NCBI GenBank assembly: GCA_014529385.2
Contig: CM043950.1
Coordinates: forward strand, 65,612,935 to 65,676,934
Direction: 5' to 3'
DNA from: Adiantum capillus-veneris
Taxonomy: Eukaryota > Streptophyta > Polypodiopsida > Polypodiales > Pteridaceae
Length of the DNA stretch: 64,000 bases
The position numbers and the translations under genes were made by a program. Below the pieces are notes generated by a model that saw only the letters and a list, made by a program, of their open reading frames with translations, ran no database searches and was not told the DNA's origin. Of this stretch, positions 24,121 to 35,500 are shown piece after piece; the stretch's first letter is position 1; the number at the start of each line of letters is the position of its first letter.

Positions 24121-24848
24121 CCTACAAGCGTCGACGAATAACCTGGAAGGTTAACCGCTTACTTTTTTAGGCGTCCGTTTTCACTCATTTTTTTAAAAAT
24201 ATTTTTTAATGATTAGGTTTTTTTATTAAAGTGTGTGATAGCTCAAAACAAGCATATCACTCAGAGGGTCGTGGTGTGCTTTACAGCACAACGTTCGGTC
24301 ACCTAATGCTCCGTTGGTCCTCAAAAAGTCGATTTTTAGCTACGTGTGAAGCTAAAATAGTTAATTTTAAAGGGCGACTGAAGCCTGAGCCTGAGTGTGA
24401 GCTTGGGCTTGGGTCTGGGAGATATTCCTGATCCCGGTCTTACCTTTAAAATTTTTTAATATTACTTTTGTTTTTTTTTTTTTTTGGGATAAGATCGCCG
24501 CGGCCTGTGTGGGAGCATACACACACTCTACCTACCTACGTACAACTAATACACCCACTGTTACACACTAACACACTTCATTAGGTCTCACAGATCTACT
24601 TCCTACTTACTGTACTTTACATTACACAGAACTAACAACATTAATACTAATACCTTAGCACAGAGAAAACACAGTAACCTTTCAAAACTTCATTAACAAA
24701 GAAATACACAGTAGCAACACAAAATCCTTCTTCTCAACACACACACCTTCCTTCCCTACCTTTCCTACAATTGAAATTGCACCACAAAAGAAGCACAGAG
24801 TGTCATTCAAGCTTAGTGTATGGCATTCCCCGGCAACGAGGCCAAAAA
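24121..24848 (-). other. Leader of the gag-pro element
   Basis: Non-coding interval between gag and the upstream LTR. It has a T-run at about 24471-24485 and a purine/pyrimidine asymmetric stretch rich in CCTGAG/GGGCTT units near 24385-24420. No gene is supported. Confidence 0.6.
24823..24844 (-). other. Primer-binding site resembling tRNA-Asp 3' end
   Basis: The minus strand from 24844 reads TGGCCTCGTTGCCGGGGAAT, four bases inside the LTR. Its complement, ATTCCCCGGCAACGAGGCCA, resembles the 3' end of plant tRNA-Asp (CCCCGGCAACGGCGCCA as I recall it), with mismatches in the acceptor part. tRNA-Asp priming is known for some plant gypsy groups such as Athila. Confidence 0.65.
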
Positions 24849-25083
24849 TGTGCCGTATGTCGCACGTGTCAATGCAAGGAACTTGCTGATACACTGTGTA
24901 CGAGCCACAAATGGCTCCAAGCACACAACAGCCTAAACTAGTAAGCTCAAAGATAGCGATGGTGTGTCACTCACCGCTCTACGCTTGCTATCATGGAGGA
25001 TTCCTCGCCGCGAAGAAGAGGGAGACACTGCTACGCCGCGCTCAACCGCCTCGTTGCCGTCGTGCCGCCGCAATGCTCGATCA

Positions 25084-25177
<94 letters not shown>

Positions 25178-25483
25178 TACACACACACACAAGGAGATGA
25201 AGAAGAAGAAGATGGAGATGGAGCAAGAGCACTCTTCAATTGCACAAATGAGAGAATGAGTGAATTTTAGGTTTAGTTGACTTTTATATGAGCTCTCCCC
25301 ATTCACACTTGGGCGCCCATGCTTAACCAACTAATCCCTTGAATGTTCGAATTAGAGTGCGCCTCTCATCACCGATCACTCTTTACCCTTTTCCTATTGG
25401 ACCGACAAGCCCGGTACCTGACTCTACCAAATAAATAATACAATGTCTATCGTAGGTGATAGGAATGTGCGTGAGGGATAACA
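24849..25483 (-). repeat. 5' LTR of the gag-pro element (right copy)
   Basis: 635 bp, TGTGCCGTATG to GGGATAACA, followed by the TSD AGATG. It carries a CT run at 25086-25128 directly joined to an AC run at 25129-25174, unlike the all-CT version in the other LTR. It should contain the promoter in element orientation. Confidence 0.93.
25086..25192. repeat. CT then AC compound microsatellite inside LTR
   Basis: About 21 CT units followed by about 23 AC units, then GCATACACACACAC. The ORFs reading His-Thr or Cys-Val repeats here come from this tract only. Confidence 0.95.
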
Positions 25484-28400
25484 AGATGTCCATGAAACAT
25501 TGCACAGGCAGGGAAAGCACCTACATCGTTGTCCTTGCATAGTTTCATGGGCATAGAAATCCGTCTCGACGGGCTACGGTGGCACAATCGCCAGTTTTTG
25601 ACCAGTGGGCACTTAGCAAAGCCAAAACAAAAAAATTGGCGATTGTGCCACCCTAGACCAACGAGACAGGAGCGGATTGCTAGACAAGAAGCACTTAAAT
25701 CCCCACCCTTGCCAAAGTTTCATGGGCAACACAATTCTTCTCAACGGTTTACTGTGGCATAATCGCCAGTTTTTGACCACCGGGCCCTTAGCGAAGCCAA
25801 ACGAAAAAATTGGCGATTGTGCCACCCTAGACCAAAGAGACGGGAGTAGATGGCCATGAAACATTGCACGGGCATGGAAAGCACCTAGATCCCCATCCTT
25901 GCAAAGTTTCATGGGTATCGAAATCCATCTCGATGGGCTACGGTGGCATAATCACCAGTTTGTGACCATTGGGCCCTTAGCGAAACAGAAACAAAAAAAT
26001 TGGGGATTTTCCCACCCTAGACCAACGAGACGAGAGCGGATGGCCATGAATCTTTGCAGGGGCAAAAAAAGCACTTAAATCTCCACCTCTACAAAGTTTC
26101 ATGGGCAATGCAATCCGTCTCAACGGTGTACTATGGCACAATCGCCAGTTTTTTACCATCGGGCACTTAGCGAAGCCAAAACATAAAAATTGACGATTGT
26201 GCCACCCTTGACCAATGAGATGGGAGCAGATGGCCATGAAACATTGCAGGGGCAGGGAAGCACATAAATCCTTGCCCTTTCAAAGTTCCATGGAAAACAA
26301 AATCCGTCTCGTCGAGCTACGGTGGCAAAATCGCCAATTTTTTACCATTGCCCTTAGCGAAGCTTAAACAAAAAAATTGGTGATTGTGCCACCCTAAACC
26401 GACAAGATGGGACCGGATGGCCATGAAACATTGCAAAGGCAGGGAAACCATCTGAATCCCTGCCCTGTAAAGTTTCCTTGGCATCGCAATCTGTCTCGAC
26501 TGCTTATGGTGGCACAGTCACCAGTTTTTTACCTTAGCAAAACCAAAACAAAAAAATTGGCGATTGTGTTACCCTAGACCGCTCCGACGGGAGAGGATGG
26601 CCATGAAAATTTGCAAGGGGTAGGGAAAGCACCTAAATTACTACTTTTGCAAAGCTTCATGGGCATGGAAATCCGTCTCAATGGTCTACGATGACAAAAT
26701 CTCCAGTTTTTTACCATTGGGTCCTTAGTGAAGACAAAAGGAAAAAATCAGCGATTGTGCCACCCTAGACCGACGAGATAGGAGACGATGGCCATGAAAC
26801 ATTCCAAGGGCATGAAAAGCACTTAAATCCCACCCCTGCAAAGTTTCATGGGCAACGCAATCCACCTCGACGGTCTACTGTGGCACAATCATCAATTTTT
26901 TACCATTGCGCACTTAGCAAAACCAAAACGAAAAAATTGGCCATTATGCCACCCTTATACCGATGAGATGGAACGAATGGCCATGAAACATTGCAGGGGT
27001 AAGAAAACCACCTAAATCCCCACCCTTGAAAAGTTTCATGGGCATCATAATCCGTCTCAACGGTCTAGGTGGTACAATCGCCAGTTTTTCACCATTGGGC
27101 CCTTAGTGAAGCCAAAAGGAAAAAATTGACGATTGTGTAGCCCTAGACCAACGAGACGAGAGCGGATGGCCATGAATCTTTGCATGGGAAGAAGAAGCAC
27201 TTAAATCCCCACCCCTGCAAAGTTTCATGGGCAATCAATCCTTCTCGATGGTCTACTGTGGCACAATTACTAGTTTTTGACCACTGCGCCCTTAGCCAAG
27301 CCAAAACAAAAAAATTGGCAATTGTGCAACCCTAGACCGGCGAAACGGGAGACGATGGCCATGAAACTTAGCAAGGGTAGGCAAAGCACTTAGATCCCTG
27401 TCCCTACAAAGTTTTATGGGCAACTCAATCCTTCTAAACGATCTACTCTGGCACAATCGTCAGTTTTTTACCATTGGGCCCTTAGCGAGGCCATAACAAA
27501 AAAATTGGCGACTGCGCCACCCTAGACCGACCAGACGGGAGCGGATGGCCATGAATCTTTGCAGGGGCAAAAAAAGCACATAAATCCTTGCCCCTAAAAA
27601 GTTTCATTGGGCAACGCAATCCATCTCGACAGTCTACTGTGGAACAATCGCAAGTTTTTTACCATCGGGCACTTAGCGAAGCCAAAACAAAAAAATTGGC
27701 GATCTTGCCACCCTAGACCAACGAGACAGGAGCGGATAGCCATGAAACATTGTAGGGGTAGGGAAAGCATATAAATCCTTGCACCTGCAAAGTTTCAAGG
27801 GCAACGCAATCCGTCTCGACGGTCTACTGTGGCACAATCGTCATTCTTTTACCATTGGGCACCTAGCGAAGCCAAAAAACAATTTGGCAATTGTGCCACC
27901 CTAGACGGACGAGACAGGAGCCGATGTCCATGAAACTTTGGAGGGGTAAGAAAAGCACATAAATCCCTATGTCTACAAAGTCTCATAGGCAACACAATCC
28001 TTCTTGGCGGTCTACTGTGGCACAATCACCAGTTTTTGACTATTGGGGCCTTAGCGAAGCCAAAACGAAAAAATTGGTGATTGTGCCACCCTACACCAAC
28101 GAGACGGGAGCGGATGGCCATGAAACATTGCAAGGACAGGGAAAGCACATAAATCCCTCTCCTTGAAAACTTTCATGGGCATCACAATCCGTCTCAATGG
28201 GCTACGGTGTTACAATTGCCAGTTTTTGACCATTGGGCCGTTAACGAAGCCATAACAAACAAATTGACAATTGTGCCACCTTAGACCGACGAGACGGGAG
28301 CAGATGGCCATGAATCTTTGCACGGACAAAAAAACACTTAAATCCCCACCCTTGCAGAGTTACATGGGCAACGCAATCCGCCTCGATGGTCTACTGTTGT

Positions 28401-29299
28401 GGAACATTCACCAAATTTTTACCATTGGACACTAAGCGAAGCCAAAACGAAAAAATTGGCGATTGTGCCACCCTTGAGCGACAAAACGGCAGCGGATGGC
28501 CATGAAACTTTGCAGGGTAGGGAAAGCACTTAAATCCCCACCCCTGCAAATTTTCATGGGCAACTCAATCCTTCTCGACGGTCTAAGGTGGCACAAACGC
28601 CAGTTTTTGACCATTGGGCCCTTAGCGAAGCCAAAACGAAAAAGTTGGTGATTGTGCCACCCTATACCAACGAGATGGGAGCGGATGGCCATGAAACATT
28701 GCAGGGGCATGGAAAGCACCTAAATCCTTGTCATGGGAATCGCAATCCGTCTCGATGGGCTACGTTGTCACAATCGCTAGTTTTTATCATTGGGCCCTTA
28801 GCGAAGCCAAAACGAAAAAATTGACGATTGTGCTACCCTAGACCGACCAGACGGTAGCGGATGGCCATTTAGCTGTGCAGGAGGGCAGTGAAAGCACCTA
28901 AATCCCCGCCCCTACAAAGTTTCATAGGCATTGCAATCCGTCTCGACGGTCTACGGTGGAAGAATCTCCAGTTGTTTAGCATTGGGTCCTTAACGATGCC
29001 AAAACAAAAAATTGGCGATTGTGCCACCCTAGACTGACGAAACGGGAGCGAATGGCCATGAAACATTGCACGGATAGGGAAAGCACTTAAATCCCCACCC
29101 CTACAAAGTTTCATGGGCAACATTCCTTCTCAACGGTCTATAGTGGCACAATCATCAGTTTTTTACCATTGGGCCCTTAGAGAAGCCAAAACAAAAAAAT
29201 TAACAAGACGGGAGCGGATGGCCATGAAACATTGCAGGGGCAGGGAAAGCCCCTATATCCCTATCCTTGCAAAGTTTCATGGGCATCGCAATCTGTCTC
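25484..29299. repeat. Palindromic satellite array, segment 3
   Basis: About 20 monomers from the AGATG duplication to the GTCTC duplication at 29295-29299. From about 26290 onward it is the first copy of a long segment repeated at 39752. A more diverged version of the whole segment lies at 34440-38153 (offset about 8970). Variant markers shared by the copies include GAGGCCATAAC (27490) and TCTCATAGGCAACACAATCC (27982). No genes. Confidence 0.94.
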
Positions 29300-32200
29300 T
29301 ATAATAGGACTTATTCTGCAAAGTTTTTAATAATAATTTTTTGTTTTGGAGTAAAGTTTTTTCATTCGAACATTTTTCCACAGTAGAGGACTTCATTCTA
29401 ATCGTTCTCGTGAAGTTTCAAATTTTGACACGGGACAGCCCTCGGGAGCCAGTTTTGAGGGTGGTATGGTCAAAATTTGGAAAAGTTTTGCATGTAGCAC
29501 TTGTAGTCCTCAACTCGAGCAAAACTATTGCTTCTTGTGTTTTCACAAATTCCTTCATTTTGATGCCGGTTTCAGCCCGTACATTAGAGAAAAAAGTGAG
29601 AAAATGTTGTTTTAGGCTGTTTTTGTGGAAATTGCTGACCTGCAGGTAAATTTTCGGGCAAACTGAGCAGGATATGGATTTTTCGTATCATATGACTTTC
29701 GAAGAGCTCAATGAGACAAAAAAGCCCGGTCAAATTTTGAACCGTTTGGGAGTTACGACTCGCTGAAAATGGCCAAAAATTATGGACGGTTTCTAAATTT
29801 GCTAACTCGCGAGTGTGGGTTGCGTTTTGTGGTTTTTATGCGTTTGAATGCAGGACGTTTCTTTTCGAACCTATTTTTAGGCCGCTTTGCTAAAGATTGG
29901 AAGAAGGTTGAAAATAGCCACCTTTTGGCGTGAAGAAGACAGCCCGTATGTAGAAGATGGCTATTCTACTATGATGGCGCCTTGTGATTGAGATTGAGAG
30001 TGAGAGTGAGAGTGCGATTGAGAACTGTGCACAGATCGAGAGTGAGATTGAGAGTGAGATAGCTCGGGAGTGGTCCGGAGGTTGATACGAGCTACGCTCT
30101 TCTTGTACCTCTGAATTGATATCAATATACATCTCTGATTTCCTGCATCTACTCTGTGTACTTGCAGATTTTTGTTATTCAGTTGTTGTATTCCCGTGTC
30201 TCGTCACAGTCTCGGCGGGCTACGGTGGCACAATCGCCAGCTTTTGACCATTGGGCCCTTAGCGAAGCCAAAACGAAAAAATTGGTGATTGTTCCACCCT
30301 AGACCTAGGAGACGGGAGTGGATGGCCATGAAACATTGCAAGGGTAGGGAAAGCACCTAAATCCTTGCTCCCACAAAGTTACATGGGCAATGCAATCCAT
30401 CTCGATGCCTACGGTGGCACAGTCGCCAGTTTTTTACCATTGCAACCTTAGCGCAGCCAAAACAAAAAATTGGCGATTGTGCCACCCTAGACCGATGAAA
30501 TGGGAACGGCTTTCCATGAAACATTTCAAGGTAAGGGAAAGAATCTAAATCCCCGCACCTCTAGAGTTTCACAGGCATCGCAATCCGTCTCGATGGTCCG
30601 CGGTGGTACAATTGCCAGTTTTTTAACATTGGTCCCGTAGCAAAGCCACAACAAAAAAATTGGCGATGTGCTACCCTAGAACGACGACACGATCGCCATG
30701 AAACTTTTTAGGACAAGGAAAGCACCTAAATCTCAGCCCCTGGAAAATTTCATGGGCTTCGCAATCCGTCTCGACGAGATACCATGACACAATCGCTAGT
30801 TTTTGACCATTGGGTTCTTACCGAAGCCAAAACAAAAAATTGGTGATTGCACTTGAGTCCCCGGTCCTGCAAAGTTTCATGGGCATCACAATCCGTCTCG
30901 ACGGTCTACAGTGGCACAATCGCCAGTTTTTTACCATTGGGCCCTTAGTGAAGCCAGAATGAAAAAATTGGCACAAGTGCCACCCTAGACCGACGAGACG
31001 GGAGCGGATGGGCATGAAACATTGCAGGGGTAGGGAAAGCACCTAAAGCCCAACCCCTGCAAGGTTTCATAGACATTGAAATACGTCTTGACGGGCTACG
31101 GTGGCACAATCCCTGGTTTTTTACGATCGGGCCCTTAGCGAAGCCAAAACAAAAAAATTAGCGATTGTGCCATCCTATACAAACGAGACGGGAGCAGATG
31201 GCCATTGAAACATCGCAAGTGCATGAAAAGACCTTAAATACCCACCCTTGCATAGTTTCATGGGCAACACAATTCTTCTCGACGGTCTACCGTGGCACAA
31301 TCTCCAGTTTTTGACCACGGGCCCGTAGCGAAGCCAAAATGAAAAAATTGGCGATTGTGTCACCCTAGACCAATGAGACGGGAGCAAATGGCCATGAAAC
31401 ATTGAAGGGGGGGTAGAAAAAGCACCTAAATTCCTATTGTTGTAAAGTTTCATGGGCATCGAAATCCCTCTCGATGGGTTACGGTGGCACAATCGCTAGT
31501 TTGTGAGCATTGGGCCCTTAGCGAAGCCGAAACAAAAAAAATGGCGATTGTGCCACCCTAGACCAACGAGATGGGAGCGGATGGCCATGAATATTTGTAA
31601 GAAAATACTTAAATTATCTCCTCTACAAAGTTTCATGGGCAATGCAATCCGTCTCGACGGTCTACTATGGAACAATCGCCAGTTTTTTACCATTGGCACT
31701 TAGCGAACCCAAAACAAAAAAAATGGCGATTGTGCCACCCTTGACCGATGAGACGGGAGCGGATGGCCATGAAAGATTACGAAGGCAGGGAAGCACATAA
31801 ATCCTTGCCTCTGCAAAGTTCCATGGGCAACCAAATCCATCTCGACGGGCTACGATGGCATAATCGACAATTTTTTACCATTAGCAAAGCCACCCTAAAT
31901 CGACGAGATGGAACCGGATGGCCATGAAACATTGCAAGGCCAGGGAAAGCATCTAAATCCTTGCCCCTATAAATTTTCATGGGCATCGCAATCCGTCTCG
32001 AGTGTTTACAGTGGCACAATTGCCAGTTTTTTACCATTGGGCCCTTAGCGAAAGCAAAACGAAAAAATTGGCGATTGAGCTACCCTAGACCGCCGAGACG
32101 GGAGCGGATGGCCATGAAACTTTGCAAGGGGCAGGGAAAGCACCTAAATTCCTGTCCCTATAAAGTTTCATGGGCATCGCAATCCGTCTCGACGGTCTAC

Positions 32201-32555
32201 GATGGCAGAATCTCCAGTTCTTTACCATTGGGTTCTTAGCGAAGACAAAACGAAAAACTTGGTTATTGTGCCACCCTAGTCCGACGAGACGGGAGATGAT
32301 GGCCATGAAACATTCCAAGGGCATGAAAAGCCCTTAAATCCCCACCCCTGCAAAGTTTCATGGGCAACAAAGTCCATCTCAACGGTGTACTATGACACAA
32401 TCGCCAATTTTTTACCATTGGGCACTTAGCAAAATCAAAACGAAAAAATTGGTCATTATGCCACCCTAGCCCAATGAGACGGGATGGATGGCCATGAAAC
32501 ATTGAAGAGGTAGGTAGAGCACCTAAATCCCTACCCCTGCAAAGTTTCATGGGTA
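26290..32555. repeat. Long duplicated segment, copy A
   Basis: This stretch of satellite plus the embedded orphan insertion (29300-30208) is repeated in the same order at 39752-45876, offset 13.45-13.47 kb up to about 31,050 and about 13.31 kb beyond, because copy B lacks about one monomer. Monomer-private variants and the insertion with its TSD are shared, so it is a duplication of the locus rather than independent satellite amplification. Confidence 0.85.
29300..30208. mobile_element. Orphan LTR-like insertion (probable solo LTR), copy A
   Basis: A 909-bp non-satellite block starting TATAATAGGACTT and ending GTCTCGTCACA, flanked on both sides by GTCTC (29295-29299 and 30209-30213), which is a 5-bp TSD. 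Size, TSD length and CACA end fit a solo LTR, although the start is TA rather than the usual TG. It contains a GA-rich tract (GATTGAGA and GAGAGTGAGA units) at about 29985-30060. No coding domain is seen; the ORFs across it have no family resemblance. Family unknown. Confidence 0.65.
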
Positions 32556-35500
32556 TCACAATCCGTCTCAATGGTCTACGGTGGTACAATCGCCAGTTTT
32601 TGACCATTGGGCCCTTAGCGAAGCCAAAAGGAAACAAATGGCGGTTGTTCAACCCTAGATCGACGAGACGGGACCGGATGGCCATGAATCTTTGCACGGG
32701 TAGGGAAAGCACTTAAATCCCCACACCTGAAAAGTATCATGGGCAATGCAATCCATCTCCATGGTCTACAGTGGCATAATTGCCAGTTTTTAACCATTGG
32801 ACACTTGACGAAACCTAAACAGAAAAATTCGCAATTATGCCACCCTAGACCGATGAGACGGGACAGGATGGCCATGAAAAATTGCACGCGCAGGGAAAGC
32901 AACTAAATCCCCGCCCTTGCAAAGTTTCATGAGCATCGCAATCTGTCTCAACGGTCTACGATAGTACAATCGACAGTTTTTTACCATTAGGCCCTTAGTG
33001 AAGCGAAAACAAAAAAATTGGCAATTGTGCCACCCTAGACCGACGAGACGGGAGCAGATGTCCATGAATCTTTGTAGAAAAAATTGGTTATTGTGCCACC
33101 CTAGTCCGACGAGACGGGAGATGATGGCCATGAAACATTCCAAGGGCATGAAAAGCCCTTAAATCCCCACCCCTGCAAAGTTTCATGGGCAACAAAGTCC
33201 ATCTCAATGGTGTACTATGACACAATCGCCAATTTTTTACCATTGGACACTGAGCAAAACCAAAAGGAAAAAATTGGCCATTATGCCACCCTAGACCAAT
33301 GAGACGGGATGGATGGCCATGAAACATTGTAGGGATAGGTAGAGCACCTAAATCCCTACCCCTGCAAAGTTTCATGGGCATCACAATCCGTCTCAATGGT
33401 CTATGGTGGTACAATCGCCAGTTTTTGACCATTGGGCCCTTAGCGAAGCCAAAAGGAAACAAATGGTGGTTGTTCAACCCTAGATCCACGAGACGGGACC
33501 GGATGGCCATGAATCTTTGCACGGGTAGGGAAAGCACTTAAATCCCCACACCTGAAAAGTTTCATGGGCAATGCAATCCATCTCCATGGTCTACAATGGC
33601 ACAATTGCCAGTTTTAACCATTGGGCACTTGACGAAACCTAAACAAAAAAATTCACGATTATGCCACCCTAGACCGATGAGACGCGAAAGGATGGCCATG
33701 AAACATTGCATGTGCAGTGAAAGCAACTAAATCCCAGCCCCTGCAAAGTTTCATGAGCATCGCAATCTGTTCAACGGTCTACAGTAGTACAATCGACAAT
33801 TTTTGACCATTGGGCCCTTAGTGAAGCGAAAACAAAAAAATTGGCAATTGTGCCACCCTAGACCGACGAGACGGGAGCAAATGTCCATGAATCTTTGTAG
33901 GAAAAAAAATCCACTTAAATCCCACCCCTTGCAAAGTTTCATGGGCAACACAATCCGTCTTGACGGTCTACTGAGGCACAATCGCCAGTTTTTTTACCAT
34001 TTGGCACTTAGCAAAGCCAAAACAAAATAATTGGCTATTGTGCCACCCTAGACCGATGTGACGGGAGCAGATGGCCATGAAACATTGCAGGGGTAGGGAA
34101 AGCACATAAATCCCGGCCTCTACAAAGTTTCATGAGCAACGCAATGCGTCTCGACCATCTACTATGGCACCATCGCCACTTTTTAACCATTGGGCACTTA
34201 GCAAAGCCAAAACGAAAAAATTGGCGATTGTGCCACCCTAGACAGACGAGATGAAAGCGGATGGCCATGAAACTTTACAAGGGCAGGGAAAGAACTTAAA
34301 TAACAACCCGTGCAAAGTTTCATGGGTAACATAATCTTTCTCGACGGTCTACTATGGCACAATCACCAGTTTTTGACAGCATAGCCCTTAACGAAGCCAA
34401 AACAAAAAAATTGGTGATTATGCCACCCTAGACCAACGAGACTGGAGCAGATGGCCATGAAACATTGCACGGGCAGGCAAAGCACTAACATCCTTGTCCT
34501 TGCATAGTTTCATGGGCATCGAAATCCGTCTCGACAGGCTACGATGGCACAATCCCAGTTTTTGATCATTGGGCCCTTAGCGAAGCCAAAACGAAAAAAT
34601 TGGTGATTGTGCCACCCTAGACCGACGAGACGGGAGCGAATGGCCATGAAACTTTGCAGGGGTACAAAAAGCACTTAAATCCCCACCCTTGGAAAGTTTC
34701 ATCGGCAACGCAATTCTTCTCAACGGTCTAATGTGGCACAATTGCCAGATTTTGACCACCGGGCCCTTAGTGAAGCCAAAACGAAAAAAATGGTCATTGC
34801 GCCACCTAGACCAACGAGACGGGAGCAGATTAGGGACATGAAAAGCACCTAAATTCCCATCCTTGCAAAGTTTCATGGGCATCAAAATCCGTCTCGATGG
34901 GCTACGGTAACACAATTGCCAGTTTGTGACCATTGGTCCCTGAGCGAAGCCGAAACAAAAAAATTGGTGATTGTGCTACCCTAAACCAACGAGACGAGAG
35001 CGGATGGCCATGAATCTTTGCAGGGGTAGAAAAAGCACTTAAATCCCTACCTCTGCAAAGTTTCATGGGCAATGCAATCCGTCTCGATGGTCTACTATGG
35101 CACAATCGCCAGTTTCTTAACATTGGGCACTTAATGAAGCCAAAACAAAAAAATTGACGATTGTGCCATCCTTGACCGCTGAGACAGGAGCGGATGGCCA
35201 TGAAACAATGCAAGGACAGGGAAGCACATAAATCCTTGCCCCTGCAAAGTTCCATGGGCAACAAAATCCGTCTCGACGGGCTATGGTGGCACAATTGCCA
35301 ATTTTTTAACATTGGGCCCTTAGCGAATCTCAAACAAAAAAAATGGTACCCTAAACCGGCGAGACGGGACCGGACGGCCATGAAACATTGCAAGGCCAGG
35401 GAAAGCATATGAATCCCTGTCCATGTAAATTTTCCTGGGCATCACAATCTATCTCAACTATTTATGGTGGCACGTGCATTCACCAGTTTTTTACCATTGG

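Larger units (their letters stand above)
16548..25483 (-). mobile_element. Non-autonomous LTR retrotransposon with gag and protease but no pol
   Basis: An 8.9-kb minus-strand element with LTRs at 16548-17204 and 24849-25483 and a perfect 5-bp TSD, AGATG (16543-16547 and 25484-25488), inside the satellite motif GAGCAGATGGCCATG. Adjacent to the LTRs are a purine tract and a primer-binding site resembling the 3' end of tRNA-Asp. In element order it has a long N-terminal gag region, a gag core domain, four CCHC-type knuckles, a retropepsin-like domain, a short region with W-P-K motifs and about 1.6 kb without coding signature. Reverse transcriptase, RNase H and integrase are absent from the space where they should be. 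This is the organisation called TR-GAG or large-derivative elements, which depend on proteins from an autonomous partner. Frames are broken several times. Confidence 0.88.

Noticed and set aside
24896-25270. ORF of 124 codons with Ser-Leu and His-Thr repeats
   Set aside because: Same LTR in the other copy, read through CT and AC runs.
29341-29649. ORF of 102 codons in the orphan insertion, also partly open in copy B
   Set aside because: Its start is lost in copy B, no domain is visible, and conservation between the copies is explained by recent duplication.
29890-30132. Ser-Leu-Ser-Ile repeat ORF
   Set aside because: Produced by a GA-rich low-complexity tract in the orphan insertion.
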